A DNA stretch of 64,000 nucleotides from Planosporangium spinosum (lineage in GTDB: Bacteria > Actinomycetota > Actinomycetes > Mycobacteriales > Micromonosporaceae): positions 124,001 through 188,000 of the forward strand of contig NZ_JBLYUB010000007.1 in the NCBI RefSeq assembly GCF_049999945.1, given 5' to 3'. Shown here in pieces: positions 8,418 through 15,981 of this stretch (its first letter is position 1; each line of letters starts with the position of its first letter). The notes beneath the pieces are model-generated. The model made no database searches. It was not told the DNA's origin and saw only the letters and a program-made list of their open reading frames with translations. Made by a program: the position numbers and the translations under genes.

Positions 8418-9236
8418 TTACCAGGCGAGTCCCTCGCGCGCCAGCGCGGCGCCCTGGGCCAGCCCGGCCTCCAGCGCCGCGACCCGCCGGGACGCGTCCA
8501 GCACGTTCGGCCCGATCGCCCGCAGCGCGTCCTCGTCGGGCTTGACGAGGACGACCTTGGCCTGGTCGCGCAGCGCCGCCACGTCGCCGAGCGACGGGAA
8601 GAGCGGCGAGTCGGCCAGCGGAGCGATCACCACGACCTCGTCGTAGCCGGCGGCCAGGTCGGCGTTCGTACCCGACCGCGCGCCGCCGTCGATGTAGCGC
8701 CGGCCGTTGATCGCCACCGGCGGGAACACGCACGGTACGGCGCAGCTCGCCGCGACGGCGCGCACCAGCGGTACGCCGGAATCCCGGTCCCAGGCGACGA
8801 ACTCGCCCGTCCCGGCGTCGACGCCGGTGACGACCAGTCGGCGCTCCGGCCACTCGTCCTGGGGCATCCGCGCGGCAAACCACTTGACCTGCCCGTCCGG
8901 GTCGCCCAGCTCGGCGCTCAGGGCCAGCGCGCCGACCCGGGCCCGGGCCTCCTGCGGGTCCAGGGACGGGTCGCGCAGGATGCCGAAGGCGCGTACCGCC
9001 AGCCCGATGTCGATCCGGGCCGCCTTCTGCTCCTCCTCCTCGCGCTGCACCTGCACCGCTGTGTCGAGGTCGACCCCGCAGGCCACCATCGTGCCGACGA
9101 TCGAACCGGCCGAGGTGCCCACCACCAGGTCGGCCCCGGTCAGGTCCACCCCGCCGCGGCGCAGTCCGGTCAGCACGCCGACTTCCCAGCCGATGCCGGT
9201 GATCCCACCGCCACCGAGCACCAGCGCGGTGCTCAT
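8418..9236 (-). CDS. Patatin-like phospholipase family protein
   Basis: 272-aa predicted serine lipid acyl hydrolase. The catalytic dyad is visible: oxyanion loop LVLGGGGITGIGWE at the N-terminus, nucleophile Ser in VVGTSAGSIVG near residue 43, and Asp in YIDGGARSGTNADL near residue 185. No signal peptide is seen, so it is probably cytoplasmic. GGAGG lies 6 nt before its ATG (minus strand). It lies next to a fatty-acyl module (MaoC, FabG-like, acyl-CoA dehydrogenases) and could release acyl chains for it, but nothing ties them beyond position. Confidence 0.88.
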   Translation of the reverse strand: MSTALVLGGGGITGIGWEVGVLTGLRRGGVDLTGADLVVGTSAGSIVGTMVACGVDLDTAVQVQREEEEQKAARIDIGLAVRAFGILRDPSLDPQEARARVGALALSAELGDPDGQVKWFAARMPQDEWPERRLVVTGVDAGTGEFVAWDRDSGVPLVRAVAASCAVPCVFPPVAINGRRYIDGGARSGTNADLAAGYDEVVVIAPLADSPLFPSLGDVAALRDQAKVVLVKPDEDALRAIGPNVLDASRRVAALEAGLAQGAALAREGLAW

Positions 9237-9303
9237 GCCGTCCCTCCGCGTCGCTTCGTGACGTGATGAGGCACCCGCGCGCTGAGCCTGCCGGTTCGCT
9301 CGC

Positions 9304-9756
9304 TCACGCGTAGTACCTCGCCACCGTTTCGGCGACGCAGCAGGGCTTGGCGCCGTCCTCGGCCTCGATGGTCACCCGGCCGACCACCTGCACCCCGCCC
9401 TCGACCGGCGTGACCTCGACCAGTTCGACGCCGGCCCGCACCCGGCTACCCACGGGCAGCGGTGCGGGGAAGCGGACCTTGTTGAGTCCGTAGTTGATGC
9501 CCATGCGTACCCCGTCGACCCGGTAGACCTGGGTGTTGAGCATGGGGATCAGCGACAGGGTGAGGTAGCCGTGCGCGATGGTCCGCTTGAACGGCCCCGT
9601 GGCCGCCCGCTCCGGATCGACGTGGATCCACTGGTGGTCACCGGTCGCGTCGGCGAACAGATCGACCCTCTTCTGGTCGATCTCCAGCCAGTCGCTGTAT
9701 CCGAGGTGCTGGCCGACGGCGTCCGCGAGGGCGGCCAAAGACGGGAACTCTCTCAT
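9304..9756 (-). CDS. MaoC-like (R)-enoyl-CoA hydratase/dehydratase
   Basis: 150-aa single hot-dog domain. The hydratase-2 motif is clear: FADATGDHQWIHVDPERA near residues 34-51, with the catalytic Asp and His, followed by GPFKRTIAHGYLTLSL. It adds water to, or removes it from, enoyl-CoA thioesters. It is transcribed divergently from the TetR regulator. On its strand a TACACT box lies 8 nt before ATG 9756, overlapping the tetR -10 box. It probably belongs with the FabG-like dehydrogenase and two acyl-CoA dehydrogenases on the other side of tetR as a beta-oxidation-like set. Confidence 0.9.
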   Translation of the reverse strand: MREFPSLAALADAVGQHLGYSDWLEIDQKRVDLFADATGDHQWIHVDPERAATGPFKRTIAHGYLTLSLIPMLNTQVYRVDGVRMGINYGLNKVRFPAPLPVGSRVRAGVELVEVTPVEGGVQVVGRVTIEAEDGAKPCCVAETVARYYA

Positions 9757-9779
9757 GCACTCGGAGTGTAAGTTCTTTG
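9756..9779. promoter_or_regulatory. Divergent maoC/tetR promoters and candidate TetR operator 1
   Basis: Inverted repeat TGCAC-N5-GTGTA (9756-9770) runs into GTTCTTTGG (9772-9780). The -10 box for tetR (TAAGTT, 9769-9774) and that for maoC (TACACT on the minus strand, 9765-9770) share two bases. A close copy of the whole element stands before the FabG-like gene at 10379-10402, so this is likely the regulator's binding site. Confidence 0.65.
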
Positions 9780-9782
9780 GCT

Positions 9783-10376
9783 GTGAACGTCGACGGTCGT
9801 ACGGCACGGGCCATCCGCACCCGGCGCGCCGTCGTGGACGCGCTGCTGGAGCTGATGACCGAGGGTGACCTGCGCCCGAGCGGGGAGCGCATCGCCGAAC
9901 GTGCCGGTGTCTCGCTGCGCGCACTGTGGACGAACTTCGCCGACCTGGAGACGCTGTACGCGGCGGCCGGTCGGCGCCAGCTCGAGCGGCAGGCCGAGCT
10001 GGCGCGGCGGATCAGCCCGCGGCTGCCCCTCGAACAGCGGGTGGCGGCGCTCGCCCGGCAGCGCGCCCAGGTACTGGAGTTCCTGGCGCCAGTCGCCCGC
10101 GCCGCGCAGTTGCGGGAACCGTTCTCGGCGCAGTTGCGGGCCAACCGGGCCCGGCAGTACCAGATCGCCCGCGACGAGCTGGCCCAGTTGTTCGCCGTCG
10201 AGCTGGAGGCGGCGGGCGCGGACGCGGACGAGCTGCTCAACGCGCTCACCGCGGCGAGCACCTGGCCGGCGTGGTGCGCGCTGCGCGACCACCTCGGGCT
10301 GAGTGTTCCGGCGGCCCGCCAGGTGCTGGCGCGCACCCTGTACTCGCTACTTTCCCAACCATTTACCGATCAGTAG
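9783..10376 (+). CDS. TetR-family transcriptional regulator
   Basis: 197-aa one-component repressor. The N-terminal helix-turn-helix is seen in AVVDALLELMTEGDLRPSGERIAERAGVSLRALWTNFADLETLY, split by the turn near residue 40. The remainder is helical and ligand-binding, and diverse. It sits between maoC (divergent) and a FabG-like gene 39 bp downstream, and similar inverted repeats precede both. Regulation of the surrounding acyl-CoA genes by an acyl-CoA or related ligand is inferred. GTG 9783 lies 8 nt after a TAAGTT box; TTG 9777 is an alternative start. Confidence 0.88.
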   Translation: MNVDGRTARAIRTRRAVVDALLELMTEGDLRPSGERIAERAGVSLRALWTNFADLETLYAAAGRRQLERQAELARRISPRLPLEQRVAALARQRAQVLEFLAPVARAAQLREPFSAQLRANRARQYQIARDELAQLFAVELEAAGADADELLNALTAASTWPAWCALRDHLGLSVPAARQVLARTLYSLLSQPFTDQ

Positions 10377-10378
10377 AG

Positions 10379-10404
10379 TGCACCACGAGTGCATGTTCTT
10401 TTGG
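10379..10404 (+). promoter_or_regulatory. Candidate TetR operator 2 ahead of the FabG-like gene
   Basis: TGCAC-N5-GTGCA (10379-10393) then GTTCTTTTGG (10395-10404). It matches operator 1 in both half-sites, the spacing and the trailing GTTCTTT. It lies between the tetR stop and the GGAGGG ribosome site of the next gene. Confidence 0.65.
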
Positions 10405-10415
10405 AGGGACGAATC

Positions 10416-11165
10416 ATGGCCCGAGTCGCGATCGTTACCGGCGGTGCCCGAGGTATCGGTGCCGCCACCGCCGAGCGGTTGGCCGCCGACGGATTCGATG
10501 TCGCCGTGCTGGACCTCGACGAGGCGGCCTGCGCCGATGTCGTCGAGCGGATCACCAAGACCGGGCGGCGGGCCATCGCGGTGGGCGCCGACGTCTCCGA
10601 CTCCGCGGCCGTCGACGCCGCCGTCACCCGGATCGCCGACGAGCTGGGCGCGCCGGCCGTGCTGGTCAACAACGCCGGCGTGCTGCGCGACAACCTGCTG
10701 TTCAAGATGAGCGACAGCGACTGGGACACGGTCATGAACGTGCACCTGCGCGGCGCGTTCCTGATGAGCCGGGCGGCCCAGAAGTACATGACCCAGGAGA
10801 AGTGGGGTCGCATCATCAACCTGTCGAGCAGCTCCGCGCTCGGCAACCGCGGCCAGGCCAACTACTCGGCGGCCAAGGCCGGCCTGCAGGGCTTCACCAA
10901 GACCCTGGCAATCGAGCTGGGCCAGTTCGGCATCACGGTCAACGCGGTGGCGCCCGGCTTCATCGTGACCGACATGACCGCCGCGACCGCGGCGCGGGTC
11001 GGCATGGACTTCGAGGAGTTCCAGACCGCCGCCGCCAAGCAGATCCCGGTCCGCCGCGTCGGCCGCCCGGAGGACGTCGCGCACGCCATCTCGTACCTCG
11101 CCAGCGAGAGCGCGGGCTTCGTGTCCGGCCAGGTCATCTACGTCGCCGGCGGACCGCTCAACTAG
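10416..11165 (+). CDS. FabG-like short-chain dehydrogenase/reductase
   Basis: 249-aa NAD(P)-dependent 3-oxoacyl reductase type. It has the cofactor motif TGGARGIG, NNAG in VLVNNAGVLRD, the catalytic Ser in INLSSSSALGN, Tyr and Lys in YSAAKAGL, and the C-terminal SGQVIYVAGG. It is probably a 3-hydroxyacyl-CoA dehydrogenase or ketoreductase in the acyl module rather than the housekeeping FabG, because fatty-acid synthase genes are absent here. A TTTTGGAGGGAC ribosome site precedes ATG 10416. The next acyl-CoA dehydrogenase starts 2 bp after its stop, so the genes form an operon under operator 2. Confidence 0.92.
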   Translation: MARVAIVTGGARGIGAATAERLAADGFDVAVLDLDEAACADVVERITKTGRRAIAVGADVSDSAAVDAAVTRIADELGAPAVLVNNAGVLRDNLLFKMSDSDWDTVMNVHLRGAFLMSRAAQKYMTQEKWGRIINLSSSSALGNRGQANYSAAKAGLQGFTKTLAIELGQFGITVNAVAPGFIVTDMTAATAARVGMDFEEFQTAAAKQIPVRRVGRPEDVAHAISYLASESAGFVSGQVIYVAGGPLN

Positions 11166-11167
11166 TC

Positions 11168-12346
11168 ATGGACGCCACCGAGCTGCGCGAGCGGGTCCGC
11201 GCCTTCCTGCGAGACCACGACCCCGCCACCACCGACCGGCTGGAGTTCCTGCGCGCCCGCTTCGACGCGGGCCTGGCCTGGATCAGCTTCCCGCCGGGAC
11301 TGGGCGGGCTGGGTGCGCCCCGCTCGCTGCAGCCGGTCGTCGACGACGAGTTCGCCGCCGCGGGCGCGCCGGACAACCAGCCGACGCGGATCGCCATCGG
11401 GCTGGGCATGGCCGCGCCGACGATCCTGCGGCACGGCACCGACGAGCAGCGCCGGCGGTGGCTGCGCCCGCTGTGGACCGGCGAAGAGGTCTGGTGTCAG
11501 CTGTTCAGCGAGCCCGGTGCCGGCTCCGACCTCGCCGCCCTCGGCACCCGGGCAGTGAACGACGGCGACGACTGGATCGTCGACGGGCAGAAGGTCTGGA
11601 CGTCGCTGGCCCACGAGGCCCGGTGGGCGATCCTGATCGCGCGTACCGATCCGGCGCTGCCCAAGCACCAGGGCATCACCTACTTCGTCTGCGACATGAC
11701 CGACCCGGGCGTCGAGGTGCGGCCGCTGCGCCAGATCACCGGCGAGGCGGAGTTCAACGAGGTGTTCCTGACCGGGGTACGCATCCCGGACGCGCACCGG
11801 CTCGGCGAGGTCGGCGAGGGCTGGCGGGTCGCGCAGACCACGCTGATGAACGAGCGGGTCGCGATCGGCGGCGGCGCCGTCCCGCGCGAGGGCGGCTTCA
11901 TCGGTGTCGTCGCCGACACCTGGCGGGAGCGGCCGGAGCTGCGTACGCCGGGCCAGCACGACGCGCTGATGAAGCTGTGGGTGGCCGCCGAGGCCGGCCG
12001 GCTGACCGCCCAGCGGCTGGGCGAGCAGCTCGCCACCGGGCAGCCGGGCTTCGAGGGGTCGGCGGTCAAGTACGCCTTCGCCACGCTCAACCAGGAGATC
12101 TCCGGCTTCGAGCTGGAACTGCTGGGCTCCGACGGCCTGCGCTACGACGACTACACGATGCGCCGGCCCGACGGTACCGAGTGGCACCGGCGCTCGCCCG
12201 GCTACCGGTACCTGCGGGCCAAGGGCAACTCGATCGAGGGTGGCACCTCGGAGATCCTGGCGAACATCATCGCCGAGCGGGTGCTCGGGCTGCCGCCGGA
12301 GATCCGGGTCGACAAGGACGTCGCGTGGAAGGACCTGCCGCGATGA
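11168..12346 (+). CDS. Acyl-CoA dehydrogenase, first of a pair
   Basis: 392-aa FAD flavoenzyme oxidising an acyl-CoA to the enoyl-CoA. Acyl-CoA dehydrogenase marks are QLFSEPGAGSDLA, VWTSLAHEARWAILIART and the C-terminal AKGNSIEGGTSEILANIIAERVLGLP. Its stop overlaps the start of a second, more divergent acyl-CoA dehydrogenase (ATGA). Adjacent FadE pairs in actinobacteria often form heteromers that act on steroid side chains or other unusual acyl-CoAs (ChsE-type enzymes). That is a family-level inference, as the substrate is not visible. Confidence 0.92.
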   Translation: MDATELRERVRAFLRDHDPATTDRLEFLRARFDAGLAWISFPPGLGGLGAPRSLQPVVDDEFAAAGAPDNQPTRIAIGLGMAAPTILRHGTDEQRRRWLRPLWTGEEVWCQLFSEPGAGSDLAALGTRAVNDGDDWIVDGQKVWTSLAHEARWAILIARTDPALPKHQGITYFVCDMTDPGVEVRPLRQITGEAEFNEVFLTGVRIPDAHRLGEVGEGWRVAQTTLMNERVAIGGGAVPREGGFIGVVADTWRERPELRTPGQHDALMKLWVAAEAGRLTAQRLGEQLATGQPGFEGSAVKYAFATLNQEISGFELELLGSDGLRYDDYTMRRPDGTEWHRRSPGYRYLRAKGNSIEGGTSEILANIIAERVLGLPPEIRVDKDVAWKDLPR

Positions 12347-13440
12347 GCGAGCGTCGAGGCGGCGCGATGAGCCTGCTGTACAGCGACGTCGAGGAGGAGC
12401 TGCGGGGGACCGTCCGCCGGGTGCTGACCGACCGGGCGCCGTGGACCGCGGTGCTCAAGCGCACCGAGAGCGACGAGCCCTACGACCAGGTGCTCTGGCG
12501 CACCCTCGCCGCCGAGGTGGGGGTCGCCGCGCTGCCCGTACCCGAGACGTTCGACGGCGCGGGCGCGTCCTGGCGCGAGGTGGCCGTCGTCGCCGAGGAG
12601 CTGGGCCGCGCGGTCGCGCCGGTGCCGTACCTCGGGGCGGCGACGGCGACCGCGGCCCTGCTGGAACTGGAGGACGACCTGCTCCGGGCGGTCGCGGCGG
12701 GGGAGCGCACGGCGGTGCTCGCCGTACCGCTGTCGACCGGGCCGACGCCGACCCCGCCGGTATCGGTACGCGCCGACGGCGGCACCCTGACCGGCACGGT
12801 CACCAGCGTCGCCGACGCTCTCACGGCCGACGTGCTGCTGGTGTTCGCCGACGACGCGCTCTACGCCGTCGACGCCGCGGCGGTGACCCGTACCCCGATC
12901 CTGTCTCTCGATCTGACCCGGCGGCTGGCCGACGTGACGTTCGAGGCGGCCCCGGCCCGTCGGCTCGCCGCCGGTGAGCCGGCCCGCGTGGCGTGGGAGC
13001 GTGCCTGGCGGGCCGGAGCGGTCCTGCTCGCCGGCGAGCAGCTCGGCATCGCCGGGTGGTGCCTGGAAACCACCGTCGGGTACGTGAAGACGCGCCACCA
13101 GTTCGGCCGGCCGGTCGGCTCGTTCCAGGCGCTCAAGCACCGGCTCGCGGAGCTGTGGGTGGCGGTGACCCAGGCCCGCGCGGTCGCCCGGTACGCCGCC
13201 GGTTGCCTGGCCGGCGGTGACCCGGACCTGGCCGTGGCGGCCTCGCTGGCGCAGGCGCACTGCGGGCCGGTGGCCGTCCGGGCGGCCGAGGAGTGCGTGC
13301 AGTTGCACGGCGGGATCGCGATGACCTGGGAGCACCCGGCCCACCTGTACCTCAAACGGGCCAAGAGCGACGCCATCGCGTTCGGCACCGCCGAGCGGCA
13401 CCGCGCCGCGCTGGCCGGATTGGTCGATATTTCGAGCTGA
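12343..13440 (+). CDS. Acyl-CoA dehydrogenase, second of a pair
   Basis: 365 aa, shorter and more diverged than its neighbour. The C-terminal half is well conserved (AWERAWRAGAVLLAGEQLGIA, YVKTRHQFGRPVGSFQALKH, ECVQLHGGIAMTWEHPAHLYLKRA). The N-terminal half is low in recognisable motif. ATG 12343 overlaps the preceding stop; ATG 12367 is an alternative. It probably acts as the partner subunit of the first dehydrogenase, and FAD-binding residues may be divided between the two. The corA promoter begins just after its stop. Confidence 0.88.
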   Translation: MSERRGGAMSLLYSDVEEELRGTVRRVLTDRAPWTAVLKRTESDEPYDQVLWRTLAAEVGVAALPVPETFDGAGASWREVAVVAEELGRAVAPVPYLGAATATAALLELEDDLLRAVAAGERTAVLAVPLSTGPTPTPPVSVRADGGTLTGTVTSVADALTADVLLVFADDALYAVDAAAVTRTPILSLDLTRRLADVTFEAAPARRLAAGEPARVAWERAWRAGAVLLAGEQLGIAGWCLETTVGYVKTRHQFGRPVGSFQALKHRLAELWVAVTQARAVARYAAGCLAGGDPDLAVAASLAQAHCGPVAVRAAEECVQLHGGIAMTWEHPAHLYLKRAKSDAIAFGTAERHRAALAGLVDISS

Positions 13441-13445
13441 ACGCC

Positions 13446-13451
13446 TACCCT
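13446..13451 (+). promoter_or_regulatory. -10 box TACCCT, leaderless corA promoter
   Basis: TACCCT lies 6 nt before ATG 13458 and just 6 bp after the dehydrogenase stop codon. No ribosome site is present. Confidence 0.5.
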
Positions 13452-13457
13452 GTGCGC

Positions 13458-14432
13458 ATGGCGCGCACCCGGCTGTACCGCAACGGGACCCTCGAGGCCG
13501 AGGACTTCCCGGTCGAGAAGATCGCCGACCATCTTGCCGACGAGCAGACCGTGGTGTGGCTCGACCTGTGTGATCCGTCGCAGGCCGACTTCGACCTGAT
13601 CAGCGAGGAGCTGGGGCTGCACCGCCTGGCCGTCGAGGACGCGCTGAACTTCGGCCAGCGTCCGAAGCTCGACCGGTACGACACGCACCTGTTCATCTCC
13701 GCCTACGGCATCCAGTTGGACAGCCGGCACGGCCGGCTCACCACCTGCGAAGTGGGAATCTTCGTCACGCCGCGGGCCCTGGTGACGGTGCGCCGGGACG
13801 ACCGCGTCGACATGGACGAGGTGGTCCGCCGCTGGGACGACAACGCCGAGCTGGCCCGGTACGGAGTGGCGTTCCTGCTGTACGGCCTGCTCGACCACCT
13901 CGTCGACGGGCACATGGCCGCCGTGCAGGAGTTGGACACGTCGCTGGAGGACGTCGAGGGGCTGCTGTTCGACACCGACCGGCCGCCGCTGCGCGCCGTG
14001 CAGCGGCGCTCCTTCCACCTGCGCCGTAGCCTCGTCGTGCTGCGCCGGGTGGTGCTGCCGATGCGGGAGGTGGTCAACGCGCTGATGCGGCCCACGCTGC
14101 ACGTCGTCACCGAGCCGATGACGCCGTACTACCAGGACGTGTACGACCACGTCCTGCGCGCCACCGAGTGGACCGAGTCGCTGCGCGACCTGGTCACCAC
14201 GATCCTGGAGACCAACCTCACCGTCCAGGGCAACCGGATGAACCTGATCATGAAGCAGGTGACGAGCTGGGCGGCGATCATCGCGGTGCCGACGGCGGTC
14301 ACCGGCTTCTACGGCCAGAACGTGCCGTACCCCGGCTTCGGCACGGGTTGGGGCTTCGTGACCTCGACGCTGGTGACCGTCGCGTTGTCGATTGCGCTGT
14401 TCGTCACATTCAAGCGCAAGGAATGGCTCTGA
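13458..14432 (+). CDS. corA: CorA-family divalent cation transporter (GQN variant)
   Basis: 324-aa membrane channel of the CorA magnesium/cobalt family. It has a long cytoplasmic N-terminal domain of about 260 residues, then two C-terminal membrane helices (around 265-285 and 293-315) and a basic KRKEWL tail. The pore-loop GMN motif reads GQN here (FYGQNVPYPG), a variant I associate with actinobacterial CorA-like proteins, so ion choice may differ from classical CorA. Monocistronic by context: its own leaderless promoter upstream, and three tandem hairpins just after the stop. Confidence 0.9.
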   Translation: MARTRLYRNGTLEAEDFPVEKIADHLADEQTVVWLDLCDPSQADFDLISEELGLHRLAVEDALNFGQRPKLDRYDTHLFISAYGIQLDSRHGRLTTCEVGIFVTPRALVTVRRDDRVDMDEVVRRWDDNAELARYGVAFLLYGLLDHLVDGHMAAVQELDTSLEDVEGLLFDTDRPPLRAVQRRSFHLRRSLVVLRRVVLPMREVVNALMRPTLHVVTEPMTPYYQDVYDHVLRATEWTESLRDLVTTILETNLTVQGNRMNLIMKQVTSWAAIIAVPTAVTGFYGQNVPYPGFGTGWGFVTSTLVTVALSIALFVTFKRKEWL

Positions 14433-14450
14433 GGGCGATCGCCGGGGCCG

Positions 14451-14513
14451 GATTTCCCGCCTTTCGGGACAGATTTCCCGCGTCTCGGGACAGGTTTCCC
14501 GCCGTGCCGGGGG
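14451..14513 (+). repeat. Three 21-bp tandem repeats, each a small hairpin
   Basis: Copies at 14451-14471, 14472-14492 and 14493-14513 share TTTCCCG followed by CGGGA; the third is degenerate. Each can fold as a 5-bp stem. They lie 18 bp after the corA stop and could serve as a compound terminator before the aroG promoter at 14577. Confidence 0.6.
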
Positions 14514-14576
14514 GTATTCCCGTGTCCACCGGTCGGGATCACGCTACTCCCACCCCACGCCGTCCGCGGGCGAAAG

Positions 14577-14582
14577 TACCCT
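14577..14582 (+). promoter_or_regulatory. -10 box TACCCT, leaderless aroG promoter
   Basis: TACCCT, 7 nt, then ATG 14590. No ribosome site is visible. Confidence 0.5.
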
Positions 14583-14589
14583 GGTCGTC

Positions 14590-15981
14590 ATGCCAGAAGA
14601 GTGGCACCACTTCCGTTACCCAGGTCCGGAGATCGGCCGTCAGGCGCTGACCCAGGACGACATCGACGCCTTCGGTCTCGACCGCTGGCGTGACCTGCCC
14701 CGTGCGCAGACCCCGCCGTGGCCCGACCCGTCGGTGGTCGACGAGGTGGCGTCGGTGCTCAACACCGTCCCGCCGATCGTCGCCCCGTACGAGGTCGACC
14801 AGTTGCGCGACCGGCTCGCCCTGGTCGCCGACGGCAAGGCGTTCCTGCTGCAGGGCGGTGACTGCGCCGAGACGTTCGCCGACAACACCGAGGCCCACCT
14901 GCTCGCCAACGCGCGCACGCTGCTGCAGATGGCGGTCGTGCTCACGTACGGCGCGAGCCTGCCGGTGATCAAGGTGGGCCGGGTCGCCGGGCAGTACACC
15001 AAGCCCCGCTCGTCCGCCCTCGACGCCCTCGGGCTGCCGGCGTACCGCGGCGACATGATCAACTCGCTGGACCCCGACCCGGATGCGCGGGTCGCCGACC
15101 CGCAGCGCATGATCCGGGCGTACGCCAACGCGTCGAGCGCGATGAACATGCTCCGGGCGTACCTCGGCGGTGGCATGGCCGACCTGCACGCGGTCCACGA
15201 CTGGAACAAGGGGTTCGTGCGCGAGTCCGCGGCCGGCCAGCGCTACGAGGCGATCGGGCGCGAGATCGACCGGGCGATGGGCTTCATGAAGGCCTGCGGT
15301 GTCACCGAGGACGAGGCGCTGCGCACCGTCACGCTGTACTGCTCGCACGAGGCCCTGGCGCTGGAGTACGAGCGGCCGCTGACCCGCATCGTCGGGTCGA
15401 AGGCGTACGGGCTGTCCGGGCACTTCCTCTGGGTCGGCGAGCGCACCCGGCAGCTCGACGGCGCGCACATCGACTACATCTCCCGGATCGCCAACCCCAT
15501 CGGCGTGAAGCTCGGGCCGACCACCACGCCCGACTACGCGATCGAGCTGTGCGAGAAGCTCAACCCGGAGAACATCCCGGGCCGGCTCACGCTGATCGCG
15601 CGGATGGGCAACGGCAAGGTCCGCGAGGCGCTGCCCGCGATCGTCGAGAAGGTGACCGCCTCCGGCGCCCGCGTGGTGTGGCAGTGCGACCCGATGCACG
15701 GCAACACGATCGAGTCGTCGAACGGCTACAAGACCCGCCACTTCGACCGGATCGTCGACGAGGTGCTCGGGTACTTCGAGGTGCACCGCGAGCTGGGTAC
15801 CCACCCGGGCGGCCTGCACGTCGAGCTGACCGGCGAGGACGTCACCGAGTGCCTGGGCGGCGCCCAGGCGATCGAGGAGCTCAACCTGTCCGAGCGGTAC
15901 GAGACCGCGTGCGACCCGCGGCTGAACACCCAGCAGTCGCTGGAGCTCGCCTTCCTCGTGGCGGAGATGCTCCGTGGCTGA
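14590..15981 (+). CDS. aroG: Class II 3-deoxy-D-arabino-heptulosonate 7-phosphate synthase
   Basis: First enzyme of the shikimate pathway: condenses phosphoenolpyruvate with erythrose 4-phosphate. 463 aa, plant-like class II as in M. tuberculosis Rv2178c. Conserved segments include LLQGGDCAETF with the metal-ligand Cys, RVAGQYTKPRS, WVGERTRQLDGAH, GVKLGPTT, and WQCDPMHGNT with the PEP/metal residues. The N-terminal arm (WHHFRYPGPE) is present, as in the allosteric mycobacterial form. Its last 8 bases overlap the threonine aldolase start. The pathway is otherwise not encoded nearby. Confidence 0.95.
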   Translation: MPEEWHHFRYPGPEIGRQALTQDDIDAFGLDRWRDLPRAQTPPWPDPSVVDEVASVLNTVPPIVAPYEVDQLRDRLALVADGKAFLLQGGDCAETFADNTEAHLLANARTLLQMAVVLTYGASLPVIKVGRVAGQYTKPRSSALDALGLPAYRGDMINSLDPDPDARVADPQRMIRAYANASSAMNMLRAYLGGGMADLHAVHDWNKGFVRESAAGQRYEAIGREIDRAMGFMKACGVTEDEALRTVTLYCSHEALALEYERPLTRIVGSKAYGLSGHFLWVGERTRQLDGAHIDYISRIANPIGVKLGPTTTPDYAIELCEKLNPENIPGRLTLIARMGNGKVREALPAIVEKVTASGARVVWQCDPMHGNTIESSNGYKTRHFDRIVDEVLGYFEVHRELGTHPGGLHVELTGEDVTECLGGAQAIEELNLSERYETACDPRLNTQQSLELAFLVAEMLRG

